64,000 bases of DNA from Platycnemis pennipes (lineage: Eukaryota; Arthropoda; Insecta; Odonata; Platycnemididae), in assembly GCA_933228895.1 (NCBI GenBank), contig OW121856.1, positions 103,391,027 through 103,455,026 on the forward strand, read 5' to 3'. This document shows positions 12,579-23,700 of the stretch, in pieces (the first letter of the stretch is position 1; each line of letters opens with the position of its first letter). The translations under genes and the position numbers were made by a program. A model generated the notes under the pieces. The model made no database searches, was not told the DNA's origin, and saw nothing but the letters and a program-made list of their open reading frames with translations.

Positions 12579-15112
12579 GAATTGTATCTAGAGAAGGGAG
12601 ATTTTTCAGTGATGTAGACATTCAACAAATTTAATTTGTCCACTATTACTATGAGGAAGGAACTGTGACTATAACGTCAAAAGGCTAGACCGGGCGGAAG
12701 GGTATGTCATTGACATTATGAGGGATTTGTGGTGACACAAATGGGACTGAATCATAAATCAGCCAATGACATTTTAAATGAGTAAAAAAAGGTTGAAAAC
12801 CATGGTGATTAATTGAATATTTTTTAAATCCATAGAGCCGTGAAAAGTGAGTATGAATATTTATTTTCATAAATAACGTTTAGAAACGCAAGAAATGCTG
12901 CATATATTATTAGAACTAAGAAAGAAGTAATTGATGAAAATTTAATAAATTATCAGGACCAGATTTTAAAGAGAGTCAGTGGGGTAGAAAGAGCATTTTA
13001 GCCCTTCTACGTACATATTTAATGATTTATCATGTTAGACACTATTATTTATTGTAAAAATGAAGTTTGTCTATGACAAATGAATGAACATTGAATAAAG
13101 AGGCATGTGAACTCAGATTAAAACCATTAAGGTGTTCAATGCTGCCATTCAAACACGATTTTCTCCAAAGTTAGATATTGAATTCCTTAGTAATCAATAT
13201 TTTAGTCAATTTTTTTAGGCTGCGGGTAAAGAGCTTTCTCGATTTCTGATCACAAAATACCCAACGTGAAAAAATGTAGGTTCTAAATTATATAAAAACC
13301 CTCTCGATTTAATCCCTGTTCAATTATGCATGAAACTAATGTTTTACTTTCATATTAAAAGACATAGTTCACTGATAACACGAATTAGTTTTGGATAAAA
13401 TCGAATTTCAAAAGGCACAAGAGTTTTACTTTGGTCAATAATTTTCCAGACTGAAATGTTTGTCTGTTCACGTAAAACTCCAAAATAAATATGGTAGGAA
13501 GAATGGAGCCATTATTGTTGAGCACCAATGTCCCTGTCATATTTTGGCGACTCACGAATTTTCTGCCTCTGATTATATGTGGCTTGTCTACAGTTCTCGC
13601 TTCGAAGCGAGACAAAAAGGTTTCCCTTGCCTCGATAAACATTACAAATTGGCGATGACACTTTTAAGCATAGTCTGCGGTACCTACCCTCCGAAAACCA
13701 TCTCCTTGGCTGCCGAAATTCGCTCTTCGCCAACACTTGAGTTGGGATGAAGGCCACGCCATAGACGCGGGATTATAGGGATGACGACGCAGTCTGCGAT
13801 AGCGCCAAAGAGGTCATAACGCTTGATAGCCTAGATCATTCAACCGTTACTTTTCGTTTACGCTTAAGAAGGCATCAGACCGTGAGGAAGGAACCATTTC
13901 CCAGCTATATGAATAAGGAAAACCGAAGAGAAAGCCAAGTTCCCGGCAACGACAACGATGGGATGCTGAGATTTTCAGCCAAAAGTATGTTTCTATAGCG
14001 TCAAAAGGAAGGGATAATGAAATATTTACTTGAGCGAGTTGCTTATTGTTAGAGATGATTGCCATTTAGATATTTGGCTGTTTTGTTCACAGTTCTATGC
14101 TCTGCATTTGGTAAAAAAAAGTTCAATTCATGATCCAAGCTCTCGGCTTTATTTTAATCTTCTCGAGCAAAAGCAAAAATAAAATTGACCAATTTGCGTT
14201 AAAATGAATCGTTAACGAGTCGTTTCAAATCAAGTAGCGGTATTTTTCGATCCAAAGAATGCTAAAGTGGCTGATTGTATCATAGCATAGTGGAAGAATT
14301 TTATTCTTCACCTGCCTTTTAGGGGACGTAACTTTTATTTAGTGTTGAGTTAAATATTTTGTCGCAGTGCTCTGGGTGTGGTCGAGCAATATTTTCTGAA
14401 GAAACTTGAGCAAAAAAAAATTGTCTGCCAGTTAGTTTAATGTGCAAAGATAAACCCTAAATAATTTCTCTTAATGAGCGATAAAATCTACAGGGAGACA
14501 CAGAAACGGATCAAAGAGACCACTTATATTGCTGCGCTCAATTGCTGTGTTTGGAAAGATTTTCACTCCAGATGGATTTTATAGCAGGATCTTTATGATC
14601 TTGCCAGATAAACTCTCCATTGAATTATGTATCATTCCCTGAATACGGATTTCAGACTGAATATTATTTGAATGATGAAAAAAAAATCAAGCGATTTCAG
14701 GTGTCGAATCACGGATATATCTTTCGCGCTCTCGCAATCTTTATCGTTTACGCTTACCCCCAGTGTAGCGCAGGGTTAAAAACAACCGTCTATAAAATTC
14801 GCTCCACTGATTGTAATCAGCGATTTGAAGTGCTGTGGGAAAAATGAAGAACATAGATCACGTTCTCTCTGGCATAAGTTAAATCAAAAAATAACGATAA
14901 CGCTAGCGCACGCGTTATGAAGATCTATAACCGTGGTCCTGGTCACCGTCATCTGGCGTCAGCAGGTCACCACTGCTGTATCCATCCACTTCTGCTCCGA
15001 ACCTTTTCTTTAGTCATGTTGTCGTTGCTCTTCTTCACCTCATCCACCATTTTCATTTCTCTTCTTCCTCTCTTTTTCTCTCCTTTGACTGAACCATCTA
15101 ATGCCACTGTTT
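12579..15112. other. No gene recognised; overlapping unassigned frames at 13460-14065
   Basis: Mostly AT-rich. At 13460-13990 the DNA is more CpG-rich and frames of 72-96 codons overlap on both strands, including the plus frame 13460-13750. I do not recognise any of these proteins. The co-occurrence on both strands suggests composition or an old repeat rather than a gene. The frame at 14620-14847 is likewise unrecognised. Confidence 0.4.
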
Positions 15113-15577
15113 GATTTCAGGTCATAATCATCATGAGTCAACAATCCTAGGATTGGTTTGACGCAGCCCTCCACTCGATTCTTCTATCGGCCAATCTCTT
15201 CATATTAACGCAATTCCTCTCTTTCACATCCTTCACGACCTCTTCTATAGAACTCGTACGAGGCCCCGCCTTTTCCATTCTTCCCGTTCACTTTTCCCTC
15301 GACGGTTGTCTTCATCAGGCCATCGTGTCGTAAGTTATGGCTTCATCAGGCCATCGTGCCTTAAGATATGGCCGATTAAGTTGTCCCGATTAAGATGTTT
15401 CAGCAGACTTCTCTTTTCTCCCACTCTTTTTAAGACTTCTTCGTTTGTCACGTGGTCGATACGTATTATCTTCACCAATCTTCGGTAGCACCACATTTTG
15501 AATGCTTCCACCCTTTTCTTCTCTGCTGCTGTCATCATCCGTCCAACCGTCCAGGACGATGACAGCAGATTTCAGGT
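15113..15577 (-). mobile_element. 5'-truncated LINE insertion with target-site duplication
   Basis: A non-LTR fragment of the same family as 8703-9690. The minus strand encodes AEKKRVEAFKMWCYRRLVKI, DHVTNEEVLKRVGEKR and NLIGHILRHDGLMK, ending at the 'caatcctaggattgg' tail next to 15140. The 10-bp word 'gatttcaggt' flanks the insert at 15113-15122 and 15568-15577, consistent with a target-site duplication. The 5' end (15526-15568) is an 11-bp inverted repeat. A 31-bp tandem duplication (15310-15340, 15341-15371) disrupts the body. Confidence 0.85.
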
Positions 15578-15654
15578 AAAGTGTTTAAAGAAATGTGAAA
15601 ATAAATACCCACCCATAGTGGCTGACGTTTCTGTGCGTACATGACTAAAATTCA

Positions 15655-16250
15655 TTAGTATTAAGATTTGTTTGGCTCAGTTCTCCATTCAATTTTTCTG
15701 ATAGATAACCCATTCATATTCGTATTTCACTTCTGCCTTAAGCCAATCCTCTTGTTATGATATTATCCCTATTTAATTTAACATTAAATGTTTGCACTAG
15801 AAGATTACCATGTCTCAAAATATGGGTGATTAAGTTGTCCATTCTTCTTTTTAAATCTTTCACCAGAATTACTTTTTTCCATATTTTATGGAACCCTCCG
15901 TATACAATGTGATCCGTCTGCTTTCTGTTGATCATTATGCTACAACCCCACTTTTGTCTCAACATGCACACGGTGTTGCCTTCTCTTTTACTTTTATCAG
16001 CACGCTTTATTGAGCTTCAATGAGCAAGTTTCAAATGTTTGCTGTAGTGAAGTGTTTTTATGTCACGTTTTCACTTTCAAGTCCAAGTAGATTCTTCTTA
16101 TGGTAGAATGCTCTATTTGTCTCGGCTGCTATAGTGATTATTTCCTTCTAACCTCACCCAAAAATGATTATTAGGCTTCCTGTCGGTTATGAGACCTTTT
16201 TTTTCCTCGAGTTTAACTTTGGTATCAGACTCTGCTCTTCTAGCAACCTA
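15655..16250 (-). mobile_element. Second LINE C-terminal fragment, heavily decayed
   Basis: The minus strand shows DLKRRMDNLITHILRHGNLL near 15800-15860. Further upstream, around 16080-16130, it shows RAFYHKKNLLGLES and then KHFTTANI in shifted frames. These correspond to the conserved KKK-LL and GHILRHG-LL landmarks of the LINE at 8703-9690 but are much more diverged. It may be a second older insertion next to 15113-15577. Confidence 0.65.
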
Positions 16251-16850
16251 AAACTTCGCCTTTCTCATTCTGGAAAGAAAATCCGTGGCTATGAGGAATT
16301 TGTTTTCGATGGCGACTTACCTTGGCTTTTTACATGTTACTGAAAATATAGACGAAAAAAATTATTCCTTTTGAAACTAATACCTATCCACTGAAACCAC
16401 ATCTGAAACACTTTCGCCATCAAAATTATTCTACCAATATATATTTTATTTACATGATTATTGTGTAAATAGTACACCCAACATTAGTAGAGGATGAGCT
16501 AAAATATTTGAATGGTAGCCATTGCCTGCTTTTCCTCGCCCATCATTCCTTTCTAACAAATCCACATTCCTTTCATTAAATCTCTCTTTAAGTATTCACA
16601 AGTCTCAAAAATTTCCACTTGCCTTCACGTCACTCAAAATCAATGATTTTGCTCTCAGAGTTTGAACGAATGTAAGGTACCTGCTTTCGCGACCCAAATC
16701 TTTTCTGTTCGTCGTTTACGGAAACATTTTGTGAGTCCGTTTCCATTTTTTTTGTCGTGAGAAGTGAAGGGATGATGTAAGAGGGACAGGTTTATGTATT
16801 TGTGTACATCTTAAAGATCTGAATAGCTTGTCTAACCGCCTTTCCTTCTT
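16251..16850. other. No feature recognised
   Basis: AT-rich DNA with no recognised frame, RNA or repeat. Confidence 0.5.
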
Positions 16851-17350
16851 TATTATTTTTTCTACCTCCCCGTTCACTCTCTCGGCGTTTCATCATGTTC
16901 CTCTTCTCGTCTCGCCATAATTCCTCATTCTTCCTCCCTTTCCTCACTTTGTCGCCCTCGTCCGCGTCTCCGCTAAGCTCCCCCGACCACCCTACTCCTA
17001 CCCCCGTCCACCCTCTCCCCCCAAAATTCGCCCATCCATCTTACCCAACAGACTCGGGGCTGTTTCCCCCATTCGTTCTCTTTCTCCTCACACCAACGAG
17101 AGTTCCTCTTTCTCTCTCTCCATTCTTCCTACCGCACGCTCCCCTTCATCTTCCCTTCCTCTCCCTCACTCCCTTCCTTTTTCTCGCCTCCGCCTGGCCA
17201 CACATTCCCCGTCCTCTCTTTACATCCACCCAGAATCGTCCTCTCCCTCTCTGATACCAACCCTTTTCCGAAGATGGAGAAGTTTTTCGCGGAGCCGAAG
17301 GGAATTGATTCCTCGGAATCTACGGCCGGGCGCGGCGAACATTTCCCATT
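16851..17350 (+). repeat. Pyrimidine-rich (C/T) tract
   Basis: The plus strand is almost entirely C and T from 16870 to about 17240. The frame at 16895-17254 (Pro/Ser/Leu/Phe-rich) and the opposite-strand Glu/Lys/Gly-rich frame are compositional. Confidence 0.6.
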
Positions 17351-18860
17351 CATGCGTGCGGCTGCATTTCATGGCCCGCACGATTTAATTCATATATTTT
17401 GCGAGCGGGACTGAAATAGAGCTGCAGAAAGTTCCTCCAAAGTGAAAGGAGGAGCTGAAACAATTAATCTCCTGTTTTTAAGGAAACTTATGGGCGTGAA
17501 TAATTGGGAGGGAGCCAAGTTCCATTATTTTTCACTGGGGCGTTAGATATATTGGTGATTGGTTTCTGTGTCTGAATAGGTGTTTCCTGTGAAATTATGA
17601 AGACCAATCAAACTAATGTTTATTACTCTTTACGAGATTCACGAAAAGGAAGAAAATTATCAGCCAAAACGTAAAGAGAGAAAAGGGTTGGATTTTTTTC
17701 AACTGAAAATTGTGGACTTGATAACCTTTAGTTTGTTAATAGGCTGTGTGCAATAAACCTGTGTCCTATTTTCCATCATTACGGAATTCACGAAATGCTC
17801 TGGACGCATTTCATCAAACTTCCCAACTAGTTTAATAGGAAGAAATATTGTACACGAGTTAGTCCCCATGGAAGCTGATCGAAAAAAATCCCGTACTTGA
17901 CAGCCAGAGCAATTGAGTGTAAACATTTTGGAACTAAACATCGAATGACTAGATAATAAATATTTTTGTAATCACTAGGCAGAGCATTGTCTCATATGCC
18001 GATCTGTTCACTCTTGGGCAGATTTATTTTATTTTCAAAGTATAAACTGTAAAAGATAATTTTACGTTCCGTATCACTTTTGATTTTCTTTACCACAATG
18101 CTCCATCCCATTATATATCGCGAAATTACCTGAGTCCAAATTCATTAGCCATGTTTCATTAACCTTCACAGGTGCCTGAATTCCTCGATGAATAAAGGGG
18201 CATGTATTCATGGAAAACTACACTGCCGCTGTCTACGGTGAAATAATTATAACTACTTTGAGACAAACGAGTAGCAACAACCTGAATGAAAAATTGTTTA
18301 CCAGCGGTCATTTTGGAAGCAGTTTCGTTCTACTACTAATTCTATTGGAGTTACACAGATGGTCATCGGAAAAATTATGTTTTGTGTTCAAAATATTTTT
18401 ACAACACACGCCACGCTTTGGCTTAAGCTCAAACAAAGTCAGAGATTGTTTTAGGTTATTATTTGATCAAATACTAGCTGTATAGGTAGGACATCTCACC
18501 ATATTTGCCTATGTCTTACGTTACAAAGCCCAAATTTTTTAAATTTTCCAGCGAGCAATCACCTTTCGCTATATTGGTTGAAGTAGTATATCGCTTTGTC
18601 CATTATAATTACCCAAATTTTGCATTATAGTGGTCAAGTTTACATGCTAATCTCTGGTATTGTACAATGGATTACCTCTACTTAGTGGAAATAATAAAAT
18701 GGATGGGAACAGATCTGTTACTACACTAGCCGCGTTTTCACGATTTTTCTTAGCTCGGTATCACCCACGGATTAGATTTAATTTGACCCCTTTATCTCGT
18801 TCTTGAGACGAGTTTGGTGGAAAGATCTGCGTGGTAAATGCACGTATGGGAAGGTAAAAA
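17351..18860. other. No feature recognised
   Basis: AT-rich DNA. The frame at 18210-18485 (91 codons) has no recognisable motif. Confidence 0.45.
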
Positions 18861-18871
18861 AGTTGTCAATT

Positions 18872-18990
18872 AAATAGCTAAAGCACTCGGCGTGATACCG
18901 AGGGATTTGGATTCGAGTCTCGGTCGAGTACTATAATTTTCCTCTCTGGTCATTCCATGCAGGATCCGTACATGTGTTTGATTTAATCAT
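18872..18990 (+). mobile_element. tRNA-derived SINE head
   Basis: The segment starting TAGCTAAAGCACTCGG resembles a tRNA D-arm with the RNA polymerase III A box. CTCGG and CCGAG then form a 5-bp anticodon-like stem. GGATTCGAGTC matches the B box GGTTCGANTCC. The base before the supposed anticodon is not T and there is no acceptor stem, so this is a tRNA-derived SINE or pseudogene, not a working tRNA. The 3' boundary is a guess. Confidence 0.6.
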
Positions 18991-19440
18991 GCGTCCGATC
19001 GCCCAACTTTAACTACCTCCTCTTACTTCAATATTTTTTCGTACCCTTTCCTTTCAGATCTCCGTACTCTTTTCCATCGTCATTCCCTCTCCTCTACTCC
19101 CTCACCTCACCTTTTGTGAGACCCTCTCCAGTCACGTCTTTCATCTCATCTTTTCATCTGTTTCATCCGCTTTCCACACTCCCCTCTCTGGTTTTCTTTT
19201 TGAGCGTACGAAATCCTTGCTCATTCCCCGAATCCCATTCTGAAAATTCGGAGAGACGCTGCCTCGTCCGCATCGCTCTCTCCCCCCCCCCCCCTCCCCG
19301 CCTCTGTTAATGCTCCGCTTTCCCTCTCCTCATTGCCTCATCCTCGCTTTCACCCTATTCCGAACCCTTTTTTCTTCTCTCCTCTCTTTTCCGAGTATTC
19401 TCCGACTTTGGTAACGGAGTGAAATTAGTTTGCTACCTGC
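18991..19440 (+). repeat. Pyrimidine-rich tract with 13-C run
   Basis: C/T-rich from about 19010 to 19390, including an uninterrupted C run at 19282-19294. No gene. Confidence 0.55.
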
Positions 19441-19670
19441 TGCCAGTATGTCTTTACTACCTGCATGGCCAAATTTGGGAATTCCCTCTCAACGGAAAAA
19501 TTTTAATCCCTCCAATGGATAATAAATAGGATTGAAGGGGATAGGAAATATAAAAAGGGGAGAGGGGCTTGCTGAACGGAGATTTTTAGTTTTAACGGAA
19601 ATAGTTAGAGTTTCTATTGCCTTATGAATACTTATTTATTTTGTTTATAATTACCTACTGACTAACAAAT

Positions 19671-19740
19671 GGTAACACATCAACAGGGGAGCCTTCGGTG
19701 ATACCAACATGCTTAAGTTTTGCAAATATTATATTTTTTG
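19671..19740 (+). repeat. Dispersed repeat B, copy 1
   Basis: About 70 bp related to 21546-21615. The shared words are 'tggtaac', 'caacagg', 'gtgataccaa', 'atgct' and 'ttttgc.aatatt'. Copy 2 directly follows a pair of hairpins. Copy 1 has no hairpin beside it that I can see. Confidence 0.6.
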
Positions 19741-21380
19741 TATTGTTTTGATTCGGAAACAATTAAATTTATATATTAATATTATAGGAATGCGTATTTG
19801 TCGAAAGATTTTATGCCAATATCACCATCATGTCGTTCACCTACTTTTTTAAAAGTATATTTCTCAGTTCCATCTTCCCGCAATGGAAGCCGTTGCTTTT
19901 TTCGTCAGAGGTTGTGGTACTAATCACACTTTTGCCCGTGCGTTATTTTGAAATCGCTATAATCTATGTCACTTATATCCACTCTTACACTTCTTACACT
20001 CTTACACTTTTACTTTTACACTTAAAGAGATGATTACTCTAATGCTCAAACATTATTGCTCTTATTTTTGCAAAAATTAGGTCAAATGTGTTATTCATGC
20101 CACCATCATCACCTCATCTTTTCTTGCTCATTTTTCCATCCATTTCTATGCTGTCTTTTGTTACCTTGGGAACGGAATTTTGTCCCTTACACATGCCTGT
20201 TTATCACGCTAAGGTTATTTAGCACTAATATATTTGTAATGTGCCAAATACTCCTTTTTGACCAATTTTTTACCATGAGTTATTTACAACAAACTTTTAT
20301 ATCCTTTATCATTTTGGGTACTTTTTAGGTATAACGGTTCATGAGACCTAATTTTTAATTCAGCATATCGATTCTTAAAAACATTAAAAAGTCACAGAGC
20401 AAACGAGGAAATCTTAATTTTCTCCATTAAAATAAACCCTATTTACGAACAAAAACCTAAATTACCAAACAAATAAAAGCTGCTTTTTCTCCTATTATCT
20501 TTTGGCACGAAGAGCCAATAGAGCTTCGTAAATGTGTGTTCGCACTCTCAAAGTACTAAAGATAGTACTTTCACATTTAAATTATTTAATATTCTTAATG
20601 GTAGCACTTAATTTCTTATTTCATATCCGATTCGAAAATTTTATTCAGTTATTAACATATTTGTGATATTGTGGCATTTTTTTCTTGTTAGAAATTCTGA
20701 ATGAGTGCTACTACGAACATCAAGAAGGGTATCTTCCACCACTTCTCGAGAGGGTGCACGTGGATTGGGCTCGTTTGCTGTTTTGACGCATCGTGATAAG
20801 TGCGGTAAGTCCTGTGTTCTCCCTCACAAAGAGTGGAGAGCTTTCTATTATGAAATACTATATTTCCTGCCTCAATCATCCTTTAGTATTTCTTCAAGAA
20901 TAATTTTTGCTTAAAAATGCTAAACTCAACGCAATTCTGTAAAAAATATAGCGTGTGAGAAGGGTTATTTAACGGGTTAAATGGTAATACTGCCTCAAAA
21001 TCTACCCTTTCGTACCCTCCGCATTATCGTTTGAAGTAATCTACACAATAGGGTAGATTTCTTCATCAAATAAAATTGATTTCATTAATTACGATTCGTA
21101 TGCCATCATAAATGTATTAATTTTACGCAAAATATTTGGATTGAGAAATTTCAACTCACTAGAGAGTGAAATGCTAATTTTAGGCTATTTTGAAAAATCC
21201 GAAAAATGGCGGGATGCGCAGCCTTGTTAATGACCTAACAGGCATACAGTTTACGAGGCTTAGTAAAATGCGTCGCCTGCACTTACCACTGCATTTTCGA
21301 GCTCCTCAGCCCTAGTGAATGTGCATTAATGATAGCCTATGAAAACTATCATTGTTCGAAAAATCGCCTTAGTAGAACAT
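19741..21380. other. No gene recognised
   Basis: AT-rich DNA. Short imperfect TTACAC repeats occur at about 19985-20025. The plus frame 20705-20914 has a donor-like GTAAGT at about 20810 but no recognisable protein. Confidence 0.45.
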
Positions 21381-21469
21381 GGTATTATTAGCCGTTTTAT
21401 GGGCTACAGGGAATCTTGCTCGTGGAGACCTCACCTACCGCTAAGCATGGCATGAATTTCACACAACTA

Positions 21470-21615
21470 TGGGCCAACTTCACTGTTGGCCCACAGCTCT
21501 GCGAAAATAACGGATTCATTTTATCCGTTATTTTCGCACTACTGATGGTAACCCCCAACAGGTGAACCTTCAGTGATACCAAAATGCTAAATTTTTGCCA
21601 ATATTTTACTATGAA
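21470..21615 (+). repeat. Twin hairpins plus dispersed repeat B, copy 2
   Basis: Hairpin 1 has 9-bp arms at 21470-21478 and 21485-21493. Hairpin 2 has 15-bp perfect arms at 21501-21515 and 21523-21537, with a 7-base loop. Repeat B copy 2 (21546-21615) follows at once. The arrangement looks like one end of a small non-autonomous transposon with a subterminal foldback. Confidence 0.65.
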
Positions 21616-22040
21616 TATAAATTATTTTTAAGTGAACCAACCGAATGAATAATTTCAAATAAATAAATAAAGTTAATAATAATGAATTAATTGAATAAAT
21701 ATACCGAAGATCCTATGAAATAAGCTTTAACGTAGGCACCGTATGCTTGGAAGCGTCCGCAGAGCCACCTAGCGGCAGGTAGTGGAAAGAGTGTGACATC
21801 ACAAGTATGATTTACCGTCATGCAATAGTTTGCCGTCGCATTTTCGCGCCGTTTAACATTTTCACTTTTTAGTCAGTGAGGAAAACTAGTTAACGTCATT
21901 TTAAAATCGAACGACTTAAAGTAAGCACTCCAGAGGTTTTAAACATTTGATTATGACAGAAAAAATCAAAAGTAAACTTCATTTTTATTCATCTGCGTTG
22001 TTGCTTCTTCTAATTCTTGGTCTGAATTTCCTTTTCCATG
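21616..22040. other. No feature recognised
   Basis: AT-rich at first, then a CpG-containing patch at 21740-21860. No gene or family assigned. Confidence 0.45.
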
Positions 22041-22450
22041 TATCCTATCCCTATCTTTCATTTGCCAAACCCTCCCTGAATCCTCTCTCTTCGACGTGAG
22101 CACCACCAACACCATTCGTCTTCCCTACCAATCTCCCTTTCTCCCATAGTCCTACTGCTGCGTTTCTAAAAAAGCGTCGATCTCTTTCTCGTCTCGGCTA
22201 ATATCCCTCCGCCATTTCCCCATTCCGAGCCAGAACTCTCCACCCCCTTCCTCCCCATCTCCACCCCCCCCCCCCCCGCCACCCTTACCGTTCGTTGGAC
22301 CCGCAGAATGACTCTTCTCTCTTCTTCATCCCCCTTCTTGGCACAAACAAAACATTCAAAACACCCTCTCAATCTCTCCCCCACCTCCTTTCCCTTCCCG
22401 CATTCTACATCCCCTGAGCTCCCTCCCCGAAATTTCTGCCCCTAATACTT
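22041..22450 (+). repeat. Pyrimidine-rich tract with 14-C run
   Basis: The plus strand is C/T-rich and has a C run at 22264-22277. The complementary-strand frame 22166-22384 (Gly/Glu/Arg-rich) is a shadow of this composition. Confidence 0.55.
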
Positions 22451-23519
22451 TTTTTCCATAAATATTTATGCCCTCGTTGAATAAATCCTCTCAAAAGTCG
22501 TCCCTGTTATTTTCACGACGGCATAAATTCCATTGGAAATTGTAGAGGGCCACAGGGGTTAGAGGCGGGAGAAGAAGGAAAAAAGAGAACTATTGCTTTG
22601 ATTATGCAAGGCAGGATTTTATTTGACACATTAATATCCGATTTGTGCTTGGAGTTCTAACCCTATTTCTTTCCTGTAATAATATCGGAACGGAAGGGAG
22701 AAAGGCGATGGATATTAAGTAATGGCGCTGGGTTTTCTTTAGAAATCGTTTCTTACGACCATTTTTAGGGCAAAAATTCAGTAATTGGGACGACTCTTCA
22801 ATTTATAGCAATGGAACTCGGAGGAATCAAAAATATGTATTTGTATAAAAGTCAGAATAAGATTCGAAAGGAATGGTATTTGCATAGCATACATTAAGGG
22901 AAAATCATCCGTTTCACTATTAAGAGTGTAGGTACCCCTCTATAGGAATATGTAGCTTTATTATAAATTGGTTAAATCCTTTTTTCCGTTAAAAATAAAA
23001 AATAAAATGTAATATGATATGGGGAAATTTTTAAATTATTTTGAGTGACCAAAAAGTACCTATAGGTCGTTATTACTTCTTTTCTTATTATTAATCTCTT
23101 ATTCTCTTCATCTGAACGACTTGAAAATCTATGATATATTGCGTTGCAAGGAATCGGTAATGGTATGAGATTCTGTTCTGTTCTGTTTCAAACTTCAACT
23201 GAAAAAACACAGTGTGTTTGGTAATGCATTGCTACTTTTTCAAGCAATTAAAGCCTTGATGCAGATTATTATGGCTATATGAGGTAAACCTTATTGTAAG
23301 AAGTATTATTTAACATGACTAACTGGTCATGGAATCTCAGCCATTGAAACTACTACTAAGTAGTAAAAGTAACTAAATTACAATGGTTATTCTATTATAA
23401 GTCAATGCCTGTTTGGGTGAGGCATATAGCCACACTGGGTGTCCAATGAAACAAAGCAGCATTTTGATGAAGCATGCGGATTTGATAATCATCTTTATCA
23501 TTATAAACTATCCTTGTTT
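22451..23519. other. No feature recognised
   Basis: AT-rich DNA with no recognised frame, RNA gene or repeat. Confidence 0.5.
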
Positions 23520-23700
23520 TCTTTGACGTCGGTCACATCTCCATTCTCCAACCAGCTAATCCCTCTTTTTTAAAGCGATAAATCTTTTTCACATATTTCC
23601 CTACTTGCTCTATATGCCTCAGTGCTTTAGACATATGTTCTAAGGTTTTGTTTCCTTACTTCCACGCTTTTATTTCTAGCTGTAAGCACATTTATTCTTC
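23520..23700 (-). mobile_element. Short decayed LINE fragment
   Basis: The minus strand reads LTARNKSVEVRKQNLRTYV followed by a stop where the family usually has W. This corresponds to the segment around 9130-9190 in the LINE at 8703-9690. The nucleotide match 'ttacttccacgcttttattt' against 'tcacttccacgcttgtattt' supports common origin. It is a fragment of about 180 bp with no tail seen. Confidence 0.65.

Noticed and set aside
13460..14065. Possible gene in overlapping frames on both strands
   Set aside because: No domain, splice sites or codon pattern favours one strand. It may be an old repeat.
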